A stretch of 64,000 nt of DNA from Akebia trifoliata (Eukaryota > Streptophyta > Magnoliopsida > Ranunculales > Lardizabalaceae): assembly GCA_017979445.1 (NCBI GenBank), contig JADQWC010000478.1:1-64000 (forward strand), in the 5' to 3' direction. The translations under genes and the position numbers were made by a program. Below, piece by piece: positions 32,373 to 44,563 of the stretch. Position 1 is the first letter of the stretch, and the number at the start of each line of letters is the position of its first letter. A model generated the notes under the pieces. That model was not told where the DNA came from, did no database searches, and saw only the letters and a program-made list of their open reading frames with translations.

Positions 32373-35300
32373 ATGTGGTGCCCCGCTAAACGTTAACACA
32401 AAACTCAATGCCAAGTCTTAAGGTATGAGGTGGCACATCGAAATTTGGACATGGTCCCCTTTGTTTATGTTAGCATTCTACGGAACACGAAAACTTGATA
32501 ATCTAATATATAAAAAGACTTGTATATAAATATGCAAATACAGGAATTAATAACGGAAAACTAATTACATCTAACATGTAAGTAGATCAGAGTGCGGTAG
32601 ATTTAACAATATACAGACTTACCAAAATACTCTCACTCTAACATAAGCCTAAACTCTCAATCCAAGGACTACATACAACTTGGATGAAACTGACAACACT
32701 AAGGGATGTAGCCCTAGTACTCACCAAGCAATATACTCTGATCGTCGATCTGACCGACCAGAAACTCCTCACTTACTGACTCTGCGCCTGTCTCGGTAAT
32801 TGCAAGTGATGAAACTAAAAAAAATAGGAAGGAAATGGTTAGTAACGAGAGTTACCCAGTAAGTCCACAACCAATTCCTACTAATAACTCTTCTTAAACA
32901 TAATTGAGTAAAACATACTGAACATTTTAATACATGCAAGGTTTTTCAGAATAAAATAAGATAAACTAGTACATATAATCAGTGATGAGCAACTAAACAG
33001 TTTAAAAGTTACATATAGCATCAATTATCCATACTCATTATACATTTTCCATTTTATACAAATACAGTTGACAACATTAAAATAATAGACATGCTTTTCA
33101 ATTTATAATTTGAAATATAACAACAGATACATAGTACAAGTGGTGGAGTAATGAAATTTGAGTGTTGCGATTTACGACTGGGTCGCTCCCAGTCGGGACA
33201 TGATATTCCTCAATAACATCGTAGTTCTTGATTTTTCTGCTGGTCGCTGTTTACCACGCTTGCGGGACCATTTTTCCGGTTCAGACTGGCTGTTTGACGT
33301 GACCGTAAGCAATGGGTCTCTTTTCGATGTGTCAAAACGTTTGATTACTACTAGATTGTTAGTGATCACTGATTAATCATTTTCGTCTATGCCTATCAGG
33401 CGTGTATGTGATTCCCAAAATAACACTCCACTCGTATACGACCACCTTTACAATACACATTCACTGGTAAAGATAAGAAATGAATGGACTCGGGTTCCAA
33501 TTGTGACTCCACTCTCATACGTGTCTCATATCACGTATGAGCTTAGTGGTTCCTACCGTACATCCTAGGATAGTGCACCCCTCCCGATGATGTGACGCAC
33601 TATCCCTTCAGGCATTCACAAACCCTTTAACAGCTCACAAAATAGCTACATATAGATATTATTTTTCATTTAAAACAAAAGAGAAATTAACAGAACAGGG
33701 TTGAGAATGGATATCTAGTTCCTACCATGCAACTATGGCCCCCTCGGCCTAAAAATAAATAACAGTACTCAGCGTATGTGCTAACATAATCTTAAATAAA
33801 CATGCAACCCTTTCATTAATAACCTGGATATTCTTTTACTAACCTACATACAACATACAATGTAAAATACAGACATCACCCCTCGGGTGTGATTCTGACA
33901 CTTTACCGTTCATTCCCTTTTTCCATTATCTCAACATTCTCACTTTTCGTCTTTTCAAATCAAACCATTCATTTTTAATATTTTAAAGTCATTTTTGGTA
34001 TTTCCATCGAAACTCATTAAGGTTTATTCAAAATAAGGTCCTGGCGATGCACGAGACCAAAGCTGTTAAAAACAAGGAAAGTTGGTGAAAATTGGGCTAA
34101 GTGTCGGAAACTCAATTTTTCAAAGTTCTCGAAACTGAAAACGGGTTTTTGAAAATGAAAGCCTCAAGCACGAGATTTGACACCATATAAATTTCATAGT
34201 CTAATTCAAGGTAACATGAAAGTTATTAATTTTGAAAATTTATCGAAAACGTCAAAATCTACGTTTTGTTCTTGAAATCAAAATTTGGATTTTGATTTTT
34301 TGAGATTTGGATCTCGAAATCATTCCCATTATTCCGAAATGGGGGGTAAAACCTTAATTTCATTAAAGAACTTAAAGTAACTTAACTGTTTTTAATTAAA
34401 TGAAGGGTGAGAAATCATATACAAGTCATAAGGAATATAACCCAAAGTCAGAAGCTGTTTTGAAGATAGTTATGTCGGTGGCTGTCAGTGGCACAGACAG
34501 AATGCCCTTCGGTAGGTGTCGGTCCCACCGACAGCACTGAACCATTCACGAAATTTTTTGTTCTTCGATCCATTTTTCGGATTTTTCTTCCATTCTTCGA
34601 ATCATTTAACCCACCCACGAGTTTATGGTTAAAACTTGATAAAACATAATCAAAACATTTACTTCTACCATGAATTTGAAATCAAACACCAAATTTCTAC
34701 GATTTGAATGCAAACAATAAGTTTTGTTTCAAAATCTAAATGCACATTTCGGAAATCTAAAGTTATTAACAAGAATTGAGAGTCCATTACTATTATGGAT
34801 GCCAAGGGTATAAGCTAACACTACAAATCAAGGTTGGATGGCTCGAGAGTTGAGGTTGGGCTGACTTGGATGCAAAATGAGCGAGGGTTTGCATGGTGTC
34901 TGACAACGACGTTCTCCTTCTCCTCTATAATGAAAGATAGACCTAACTCCTAACTCGATGAAGCCCTCGGATGGAATGTGTTGAGGTTCACTCGAGCTAC
35001 CCGACTAATTTTTTATGGAGGATGGGGAAAACAAACGAGAATGGACAAACAAAGATGGTGAAGTTGTAGCTCTCGTTGTGGCCGACAACTTTGCCTTCTT
35101 CATCGATGTTCAACTCGGCCTCGTTCGCACTAGAGCTTGATGGGAATGAGTTAAAACCCTTGGGTTGGGAAGTGATTGTCGTTTGGTTCTTTGGAGAAGA
35201 AGAGAAATGAATAAAAAAGAACCCAACTTTCTTTTAATTAAAGAGGCTTGAGGGTAAACTCGTAATTTCTTTTCATGGTTTCTAGTTTTGGCGATAACTC

Positions 35301-35662
35301 GACTATTCGGACTCGAAAAATGACGAATGAATATTTTATTTCGAATAATTTTTTGTTGCGGACTTAACGGTGTCATCAAATTTTCCTGATTCTCACTCTA
35401 ACGAAATTTCACTATTTTGGGTCCCACTTAACGCGAAATTCGAGGATTTTATAACATTTTCCTCCGAACTCGAATTTGAACTTGCTTACAGGTTAATGTA
35501 TATATTTCGATCCTTTTGAATCTAATGACAAAGTCGATTTTTCCTTGAAATTTATCATAACAATATTCGAGTATTTTACTTTAAGTCCCTCCTTCGGTAG
35601 TTTCCTCCAAATCTCACCATTCAATTTTCTCGAGATATGAGTTAAAAATCCGGGGTATTACA
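32373..35662 (+). repeat. Del/Tekay-like long LTR fragment C (plus orientation)
   Basis: It starts TGTGGTGCCCCGCTAAACG and ends AAAAATCCGGGGTATTACA. The ends form an imperfect inverted pair, as in long Del/Tekay LTRs. At 3.3 kb its length fits that family. It contains no gene; short frames are chance. No primer-binding site follows 35662, so it is a solo or broken LTR. Confidence 0.5.
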
Positions 35663-37940
35663 ATTGAAATGACTAGAACCATTGAAATTGCAATTAAAAC
35701 AAAACAATTATCAATACAAGGGAAATCAATTGAAACACTAGTCGTCATTGAGGAGGACTGTGAAAAAGAATCAGAATAAGAGAACGAAAAAAAGATAAAT
35801 AATTATCTAGAATGAGATGAAAATAATGAAGACGAAAATGAAGAAGATAGTGAAAAAGAAATGATATTGAGAAAAATCAGACAAGAAGAAGAATCAGAAG
35901 AAATCATTCTTAAAGGGAATGCACCTGGTAAATTTAGTAAATAAAATGATGTATGCAAAACATGCATGACCAGTACTAATACTGAAAAATACTTTATAAT
36001 AATGCAGACAAAAGGCTAATGAAAATAAACCAAACCTTGTAAATGGTAGATGTAAAAATTCGATTATCAAATGATTAAAAAAAATGACATCAATATGCAC
36101 CTACTAAGTGAAAGAGTATCATGCGTGCATAGGTAAGAATAGAAGACGCGAGTATGAGAAGATTTCACAACAAAGGAAAAAATGATTCTAGAGAATGTTG
36201 GAGTAACTGCATCCTAAATGCATCAAAGCGAAGGAGTGGAAAAGTTAGGTGCCGTTTGTTAAAACTGAACAAATAAGTGCTGAATGATTATAATTGTTGT
36301 AACTGTATAAGCGCTAAATTTAAGTGCTGAAATTGCTGTTTGTTTACCGATCTGAATGGTACTAAATTGATTCAAATTAAGCATTGTGATCACATAAAAT
36401 AGTTTGTTACTTAATGTTGAAAACTGGTAAATTGACTATATTACCCTTTTCAACTGTTGTAATCACATAATACTTAATGTTGTAATCATATACATATAAA
36501 AGATAATCTGATTAGTTATTTTAAATTACAAACACAATTTATTGTACCCAAATTTTGAATTACATACAATTTTATTCATATTTTTTTAGATCTAATTTTT
36601 CTTTCAAATTCTTGCATAGTTGTTCCCCTACTTCTTTCCTAGGGAACGTTCTGTGTAAAGGTGGTCTCTATATAGTGTAGAGGTAGACAGGGTTCACATG
36701 TATTGCCTCTTGATAGGTTTCGACGCGAGGGGTCTCCCGAACTAGTTGGTGGGACTATCGTCGTTCTTCCCATCGGAGTTAATATTAATTTTACTTTTAC
36801 CTTACTTGTGGGGCAAGTAGGGGATCAAACCCAAGAGAAAGGGGGAGTAGAGTTAAGCTAAGAGGATAAAATTCGTCTCAACCAAATGTGATTAAAACTA
36901 TTTTTTTTTCATGGATTTTTGAACTTATCAAGAAAATTTAAAGTTGTTGAAAAATAAATCAAAGTAAATGAAGTTAAAAGTAAGTAAACTTATGAAATTA
37001 AAACACCATTGGAGGTGGATCTACCTAGAACATGTTGATAAGCAATTCCTAGTCTCAAGCATTTTTATAACTCAATTGTAAGGGCTTGGTGTTAGCTACT
37101 TAGATAAAAAAGTTTAGCAAATGAAATTAAATGAGGGAACATAAACAAAGTAGAATTCTTTGAACTTCCTACTACTAATTACTTAGTTTAAACATACTTT
37201 ATATTGATCTAATCTAAGCATTAAGTATCTATATTAAAAATAAAATGTGCAAAAAATCTTAAAGAAAACTCATGAGCATTTTAGACAAAAGAAAAGTATG
37301 AAACTAGAAACAATACAAGAACTTTCTCTAGACTTTTCCACTCTCCAATGGAGGGGAACTTAACTTAATGTCATTGCAAGAGAGGGAAGATAAGAGATGA
37401 AAGAACTTTTCTTCATTTCACGGATAAACTTACAAATTCTTCTTCTTCTACTTCTTACATGACTATTTAGTCAAAAAGAAAATAACTAGAAGATAAAAAT
37501 ACAAAAATATGAGAGAATAGGCTAAGAGCCCCAAATTAAAGGAGTCTTGGATAAGAGAACCAAGAGGGAGGGAGAGTTTCTCTAGAGATTGAAGCTCTAT
37601 TTATAGAGAAAAATGTGTGTAGAAGAATCTAAAAGTAGCCTCCACTTTCTTTGCACAAAAAGACAAAAGATGAAAATATGAGTTAAGGAGTAGAGCAATC
37701 CAAAGTGGGTCCAAATGCTTTTACCTTGAGATTTTGATTCTAAAATGTTGATTTTCTACACAAGAAACACACGTAATTAGATTTATCTAGTAAATGAATT
37801 TATTTATGTATAATTAAGCCTAATTAACATGCAATATGATGTTTCAAGGCTTATCATGATTATTACCTTAATACAGAGAAATAGGGACAAAAATCAAGAT
37901 AAATGTCTAGGAAACGTGTGTATAATTCAGTGTTTCGAGG
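35663..37940. other. Unassigned repeat-like DNA, no gene
   Basis: From 35690 to 35960 the plus strand reads as a degenerate Lys/Glu-rich stretch with stops (EEESEEIILKGNAPGKF); I cannot assign it. At about 36246 a hAT-MITE-like start (AGGTGCCGTTTGTT) is seen without a matching end. From 36600 to 36890 there may be a SINE on the minus strand. From 36900 to 37900 no feature was recognised. Confidence 0.4.
36600..36890 (-). mobile_element. Possible tRNA-derived SINE (weak)
   Basis: On the minus strand an A-box-like CTTAGCTTAACTC (about 36870-36850) is followed by GGGTTTGATCCCC (about 36835), a fair B-box. A clear 3' tail and a target duplication are missing, so this is only a candidate. Confidence 0.3.
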
Positions 37941-38863
37941 CACTCATCACTAGTTAGTGATCACTGTTAGTCTGCAGTCATCAAACGGTAGGCCTCACCG
38001 TAAGATGAACTTAGTATTGGGTTCTTGGCCAACGATCAGTCTGAGCTGGATAAACGGTCTCATAATTGTGGTATGTCGACCAGCTATACAATCAGATTTT
38101 AATGATGGGATTCCACATCGGATTTGAAGTTTGGAATATCGATTTGCCATGCCGAGGCTGTTGTATCGGCGTGTTCCTCTGCTCTCTTATCGACTACATT
38201 GCCGTATTCTTATTATGTATTTTCTTTATTTTGTGATGTTGATAGATTTTTTCATGTGAAAGATGTATATGTTACGTTAAATGATAGAAATGATAGATTG
38301 AAGTTATTTACAAATGTTTATGAAGTATGCTTAGACATTTATCATATGTTGCGCTATGAAAAACCTGCATCATTTAACTGTGTAGATGTTTACTCGTGCA
38401 TGTATGATTCGTTGTTAGAACGACGTTCATCCTACTAAGTAATATTCCCATGTTACTCACCCTATCCTTCCCCTTTCAGATGTTTTAACTTTTGGAGAAC
38501 CTGCCTGTGAGGAATTATTCGAGAAGGTTCTTGTAGAGGATTTTGTCGAGGATCTGCAGCTTCCGTTAACTTGAGGATTAGCATAGTAGTATAACAAGTG
38601 TAGTGTAATTCAAATTTTGGGACATGATGTATATCTTGGGATATGATTATAATGTTTAGGTTTGTCTTGGATTATGATTATGATTGTGTAGCTTTTGCTG
38701 ATCTAATTGAGATTATCCAATATAGATTCCGCTGCATATATTCTTCTTCATAGTGTTTTTAGCTATGACTGTTCTATCAAGTTGTGTGATTTAATTACCT
38801 CACATCTCGAGATTCTGATTGATGAATCATACGGATTCGTGTTGGGATTTCGGGGCATGACAC
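37940..38863 (-). repeat. Del/Tekay-like LTR fragment D (minus orientation)
   Basis: On the minus strand it begins TGTCATGCCCCGAAATCCC at about 38863. It carries the same block order as B (GGGTGAGTAACATGGG after an AGGTTCTCC-like stretch). It breaks off near 37940. Confidence 0.4.
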
Positions 38864-38929
38864 ACAAGACGTCTATACTCTCTTTCATAGGGTATTGTGC
38901 CTACAATGCAATTCCTTGTACTTTTCAAT

Positions 38930-39835
38930 AATTCAAACCACTTTATTTATGAAATTTAAATTAAAATCCCTAAATGCTTTGTAAACATTAAAAATTGAAT
39001 TTTCATGAAGTTTAAACATAAAAAATCGCACTCTAAATTTATTTTGAAGAAAATGGCCAAAATTGATTGAAATAATTTTTTAAAACAAAAATCTTTTTTG
39101 TCAATAACATCGATGGGTTTATTTATGAAAAAATAGTCCAATTCGATGTCTGTCGGTATCTATCTATGGCATTGATGGGTTTATCAGTGGCTCCAAAATG
39201 GAGGTTCTATAAAGTTGAGATTTTTTTGAACTGAAATTTTGATTTTTTTCTTCGTCTAAATCAAAAAGACAAATTTTGAAATGTAGATTTATCCCTAAAT
39301 ATATCAAATAATAAAATCGATCATGATTTTCTAAAAAATAACATATTTTTCTTAATATTTAAAAATATAGTAACTTTTGGATAAAAAACTACGATGCACG
39401 AAAACTATAGCCATTAATAGGTCCAAAAATTCCCTATTTTAGTTTGATGCTAAGAATCTATGAATAACACAGAAATTTGAGTTGCTATTGGAAGGCAAGT
39501 CGAACCTTAACGAATCCTTTATGTAATTGGAAGGCAAGTCGGAAGGTTTTCGGAAGCTAAGGTTTCTTTAGGATTTTAATTTTTAGAAGTACAAAATACG
39601 AGAGCAAAAAAATCTATAAATTTTTATTAGGTTTAGTATTTATAGAGTCAAAAGGACATACCGACCATTTATCAATTTGTGTTAAGAAAGTACTTTGATT
39701 TTTGCAAACTTATAGTCTATCTTGGTTAATTTTTGATACGGATTTAATGATATAATCGAATATAACAAATTCCAATTTGAGAAAATTTTCTTATTAGTTG
39801 ACCTACAAATTTCATAAAAAATCTGGTGCATTACA
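38930..39835 (+). repeat. Del/Tekay-like LTR 3' end, fragment E (plus orientation)
   Basis: It ends AAAAATCTGGTGCATTACA at about 39835, like the end of fragment C, and is preceded by similar T-rich blocks (TACGGATTTAATG and TTCCAATTTGAGAAAATTTTC). The 5' part is missing; it lies next to oppositely oriented fragment D. Confidence 0.35.
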
Positions 39836-40030
39836 ACCACATCCTGATGAAGGTTGGGAGGAAACACGAGCAATAGTGAGGGCTATAGTGTGGTTAGTAA
39901 CAAGTGTTGAGAGTTGAGATTCTTCAATACTTAGTTATTCACAAATGAGGAGTTAGTGGAGTTCTTCCAATAAAATGGGATCATATCGTGAGCGGGTTCA
40001 AATGGATGTTTGGAATAAACGATATTCAAC

Positions 40031-41580
40031 TAGAAGACCTGTAGACACCTCATTTTTGCACTCACCTGATTAATCAACTTGTCAACCCGATTGTGACGGT
40101 TCCCAATGATGGATGTTTATTCCAATGCTCTGTTTGTTACTAGATATGTTTTAGAAATTCGGATGAGGTATCTCAAGCTAACAAAACTATAGAAACCACG
40201 CTACGCTAGGAAAACATGACTCTAAAAACCTAGAAATCATCAAATTTTTAGACAAAAAATTTTTATATAAAAATCACTAAAAAATGACCAAATTACCAAA
40301 AAACCCCTAACCTCAAAACATCCCTAGAGCATACATTACGCTTAAGAAAATCCTTTCAAACACATAAAATAACAAATCAAAACCAAATAAACTATTTTGC
40401 AAATTTTTTTTTATAAATGACACAAACCAATATTCCCATTGAATTCCTTACAAAAAATCGATTCCAAAACATCATGGAACATTGAAAAACGACTTAAAAC
40501 ACAAAAAGTCCTCTCCGAGGGCAAAATGGTAATTTTATAATTTTAATAATTAAAAATTTTGAAATTAATAATTAAAACATTAATTAATATAAAGTGAAAT
40601 CCTAATTAAAATTAAAGTCAATCAAGTAAGACTTAAGTCAAAACCCTAAATTCTAGTCAATCAAGTTAAGTCAAAACCCTAATCAATCTAATAAGACCAA
40701 AGTCAAAACCCTAATAGAATTCTAATTAAACTCTAAAACTATTTAAAAGAATTCTAATTAAACTCTAAAACTATCTAAAAGAAACCTAATTAAACTCTAA
40801 AACTATCTAATAGAATTCTAATTAAACTATAAAACTATCTAATGTAATTCTAATTAAACAGTAACTCTATTTAAAAATAATTCTAATTAAACACTAACTC
40901 TATCTAAAATAATTTTAATTAAACACTAACTCTATCTAAAAAGTTCTTAAAAAAATCTATAAATAGGGTCCATACAACCTATTTTCATATCCAAGAGAAA
41001 ATCCTAGAAAAAGTAGGTCAATGAGCCTCCCCAATCTTCCCAAAACCCTAATTTTGAAGTCCTAACTCCTTACCTAACATCCATACCCCAACTTTAGCTC
41101 AAAAAACACCCAAAAATCCTTTCAAAATACCTTGAAATCCATAAAAAATTAGAAAACTCACAGATCTAAAAAGAAGATACCTCAACTTGGAGATCAGAAA
41201 TCAGATCCGGTGACGGGCGAATAGCAAGGAAGTACATACAAGGATACTCTCCGCCAGTGCTGAGAGAATCGTTGTAATCCGCGAGGTAATTTTCTTTTTA
41301 TTTTTTATTATTTGTTGTTTTTGGTTTATTGTGCAATGTAATTATTTTTGGAATTAGTAGAGACCGGCATTTGCCGGGCGGGGTTGGTGCCTAACACCTT
41401 CCAACCTCGTAACGTGATCCCCGAACCTATATTTTCTTTCATAGATTGGTGTTATTTACCTTTTAGAGTCAGTATTCGACTCCTAGACCCTAATAATTAG
41501 GTGGTGACTCCCAAACCTCAAAGTCAAAAGCGGATCCGCGCACCCCACAGATCGAGGGCGTTTTCAAGACCATCCAAAAT
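40031..41580 (+). repeat. Tat-like Gypsy LTR with internal tandem repeats
   Basis: It starts TGTAGACACCTCATTTTTGC. Near the end it has GGTTGGTGCCTAACACCTTCC and then GGTGGTGACTCCC at about 41501, the type of sequence found at the LTR end/primer-binding site in Tat elements. A 32-33-bp tandem array lies within it (40719-40942). Its sequence differs from the LTR at 25315, so the two are not a pair. After about 41580 the sequence changes to a minus-strand Copia gag. Confidence 0.5.
40719..40942. repeat. 32-33-bp tandem repeat, 7 copies
   Basis: The unit is ATTCTAATTAAACTCTAAAA followed by CTATCTAAAAG, repeated seven times with gradual change (CTCTAAAACT to CACTAACTCT). Confidence 0.9.
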
Positions 41581-42329
41581 GAAGAAAGGTTTTTCTTCAA
41601 TGTTTGCAACTATTTTTTAGTTGCAAGACATGTGATCGCAATAGAGATGTGCATCATTGTTCAATATTTTCCTAAACCACTTTGGACAAGTACAATCCAA
41701 CAATAAAGGGGAGAATTGCCTTAGAAAGTGTTGAATTGATCCAAGTTAGAAGATTTTGGTCTTTAAGTGCCCACTTTGTATACTACGGATTGACACTAGT
41801 GGAAAGCTTGCCTTTAGCATCAAGAAGAAACTTATGAGGACATGGTGAGGATCCCTCAACAAAGCCCAATAGATCCTGACCACATAGAATCGATAAAAAT
41901 AGAGACCACCATAAGTGGTAATTACTGCGATCCAATTTGATAGGAACAAGTGGGAACTATTTGAGAGAACAAATGTATTGTTAGTTGGGACATTGGAGAA
42001 AGATGAGGATGCATTCATGATGATTAATGACGTTAGTCTTGGTGCTATGATACCATAAAACAATTGAAGTAATATTTAGTTTCTCCATCTCAACATAAGA
42101 GGAGAGGATTCTGTTTTGTATTTTTATAATAGGTTATTACAATTGAAATGGTTAGTGGATAAATACAGTTACATTTGAATTTAGAGAAAGTGATTATGGG
42201 AGATGAGAATAGATAGAGTGCTGATTATTACCCCATACTAAGTTACTCTGAATCAATGTGAGTCACTATGAGTTAATTGTGTCAGTCGACTCAACTAGGT
42301 CAGCATGGGTTTGGTTATTACCCCATACA
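41580..42329 (-). mobile_element. 5' LTR, primer site and gag of a minus-strand Copia
   Basis: The LTR (about 42329-42056) matches the one at 22680-23314. It is followed by a primer-binding site, TGGTATCATAGCACC (42055-42041). Gag starts at about 42018 with MNASSSFSNVPTNNTFVLSN, typical for Copia. After a frameshift it continues ALKDQNLLTWINSTLSKAI and TLKKNLSS down to about 41590. The orientation and LTR match the element at 22.7-24.9 kb. Confidence 0.75.
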
Positions 42330-42558
42330 TTGTCAATGAAAGGCTAGGATTCTAGGGGTATACCATTGGTGGAATATTCCCTATAATCTAGGAAAACATC
42401 ACCTTATATTCATGCGTGCATTCAAGATGTATGAGCATGAAAAGGATATCCTCATCCATAGGATGACTTGTACCCTACACCAACATCATCATCCCTTCAT
42501 GAAATGAGACATTGCATCATCACACATGAACACACTGACATACATATCTTGTCTTTAC

Positions 42559-43516
42559 TAGGGCTGGAAATGGATTAGTTCGGTAACATATTAGTATCAA
42601 ATCGTTGACGATCACAAATTTTTACCCTAGGATCTAGATTTGATTCGATCCTATCAGTAAGTCTTTGAACCAAATCCAATCCGATTAAGCTTTCATTCGA
42701 CCCAAAATCGATCTGATCTGATATCATACAATAGAAAATTAGTTGAGAAATTAGGGTTTTAGAATCTGATTGATCGAAAAATATGAGGGTTTGGGAATTT
42801 TGATTGATCGAAGAATTTGAGTTTCTAATCTTCAAAATCAAATCCAATATCTATTTTAGGGTTCATAGATAAGCGACAATGAGAGGCGGAGATAGATTTC
42901 TTTGCAAATTTACAAAAAAATGGAAATCTAGGGTTTGGATAATGGTGATGCCATTAATGAACCACTAACATAGAGATGGAACTCTTATTTTAATGGCAGA
43001 TCCTATGAATCCATTTGAACCTTCTTCATCTCCATCCAAGGCATGCTTGAAGAATTCTACCTTAAAATCTCCAATCCTTATCTTCTCGTTCTTCCACAAG
43101 ATGCCTCATGTCATCCCATTATTTAGAATTGATGTATCAAGGGTAGAGAGATAAAGAAAGAATACTCGGGGGAAGAGAGAAAGAAATAGATAGATAGATA
43201 AATAGAGAGAGAGAGAGATAAGGGTGGAGCCATGGAGCGATATCCATCATTGATGGAAGAGGTTGACAGTCATGAATTTTGGTCATTTGGGAAGATTCTC
43301 GATTTTTTTTATATAATAAAACAAAGAGTGAGACGACTGATGAAAGAAGTTTTGTATATTTATCAAATCAGAGTGAGGTTAATCTGAACCCAATCCAAAA
43401 ACGTATTCGGACCTGTAAACTCTATCTAAATCCGATCTAATACCCAATTTTCAAATCTGAATCCTATTTTTTCAGATCAGATTCCAAATAAAAAATCAGA
43501 TCATTGTCAATCCCAA
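42559..43516. mobile_element. MITE-like element with GGGCTG..CAATCCC ends
   Basis: The left end AGGGCTGGAAATGGAT and right end TCATTGTCAATCCCAA are imperfect inverted repeats. The interior is rich in GATCYGAT-type motifs, as in many plant MITEs of this type. It has no coding capacity. A (GATA)n/(GA)n microsatellite is at about 43183-43220. Confidence 0.5.
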
Positions 43517-43639
43517 TCTTTTTGTCCATGCATTATTTATGTCATAATGTCATTTACACCCCATTACCATGATTAATTTTAATTTTAAATCCCTTCAAAA
43601 TTGTTAAGTTAAAAAGTAACTACCTAGGATGGAAAGAAC

Positions 43640-43800
43640 AGGGTGCTTAAAACATTCCCCACTCTCTAATCCAATCTCATCACCTAAGACGTGTGTAGAC
43701 CATGTTTCTTATCCTTCCAAGAGTCATCACAATTTCACACAAGATGATTTTCTTGGAAAAATAATTCTTGATTGATCATTCATCATTGAATGGCGACGAC
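43640..43800 (+). repeat. 3' end of a Tat-like LTR with primer-binding site
   Basis: GGGTGCTTAAAACATTCCCC, TTTTCTTGGAAAAATAATTC and finally ATGGCGACGACTC (about 43791) match in order the end of the LTR at 25315-26826. Only the terminal part is recognisable. Confidence 0.4.
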
Positions 43801-43942
43801 TCTAAACAAAGTAGCAATGAGATTTTTCGTAGTAAAAAATCATGTCGCTAAAATCACACTACTACATATGATATACCACCATTATAGTCAATTAGCTCAC
43901 ATGGGCATACAAGTTGCCGAACCTAATATTGAGCTTATGGAT

Positions 43943-44485
43943 TAGGACTATCAATGTATCAGGTCCAAATTGGATCGGGGTCAATTCAGTACTAATCCAA
44001 TAAGGATCAGATTGGATCTGAGACTAATTAGATATATCAAATCAGACTCTTATCAGTTTGCACTTTTATCATATCTCAATATTAAGATCCAGACTCGATC
44101 CATTTATTGTCGAATTAGGTCAGTATCTGGCCAAACTCAATTTATATACAAAATCTAAATAAACTTCATATAATTCAACAAATATGACATATAATTTATA
44201 CACTTTCTAACATTTTATTGGATAGGGTCCTTATTGGATCGGGACATAATTGATCTAGATCCAATCCAATAAAATATCATATCAAAACTTTATCAGATCA
44301 GATCCTAATCAGAATCCAAAACATTGATCGAAACTCGAAGTTATTGTATCGAAATGAGGTTTTGATATAGAGATAGTTGTCAATCTGATTCAAACATAGA
44401 ATCGGATATTATCCGAAGTCCAAAAAGTTAATCGCATTCGAATTCGGATCTTGATTAATAATATCCGTTGACACTTGACAGCCAT
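43943..44485. mobile_element. MITE-like element just upstream of COG5
   Basis: The left end TAGGACTATCAATGTATCAGG and the inverse of the right end (TATGGCTGTCAAGTGTCAACGG) are imperfect terminal inverted repeats. The interior is rich in GGATC/GATCC and ATCAGAT motifs. It ends about 78 bp before the COG5 start codon, so it must overlap the promoter. No clear target duplication was found. Confidence 0.55.
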
Positions 44486-44563
44486 ACTCCAAGCAATCAC
44501 CTGTTATAACTGAAGACAGAAAATAATAAACCATAAGAACCACAACAGAACTAAAGAACTACA

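Noticed and set aside
35690..35960. Possible viral or retroviral protein remnant (Lys/Glu-rich)
   Set aside because: Stops within 100 codons and only compositional bias; no motif to assign it to any family.
38124..38438. 104-codon plus-strand frame, Cys/Ser/Tyr-rich
   Set aside because: Lies in a repeat fragment (LTR piece D, opposite strand) and shows no known domain.
25315..41580. The two Tat-like LTRs as the 5' and 3' LTR of one element
   Set aside because: Apart from the TGTAGACACC start and the end-type motifs their sequences do not match.
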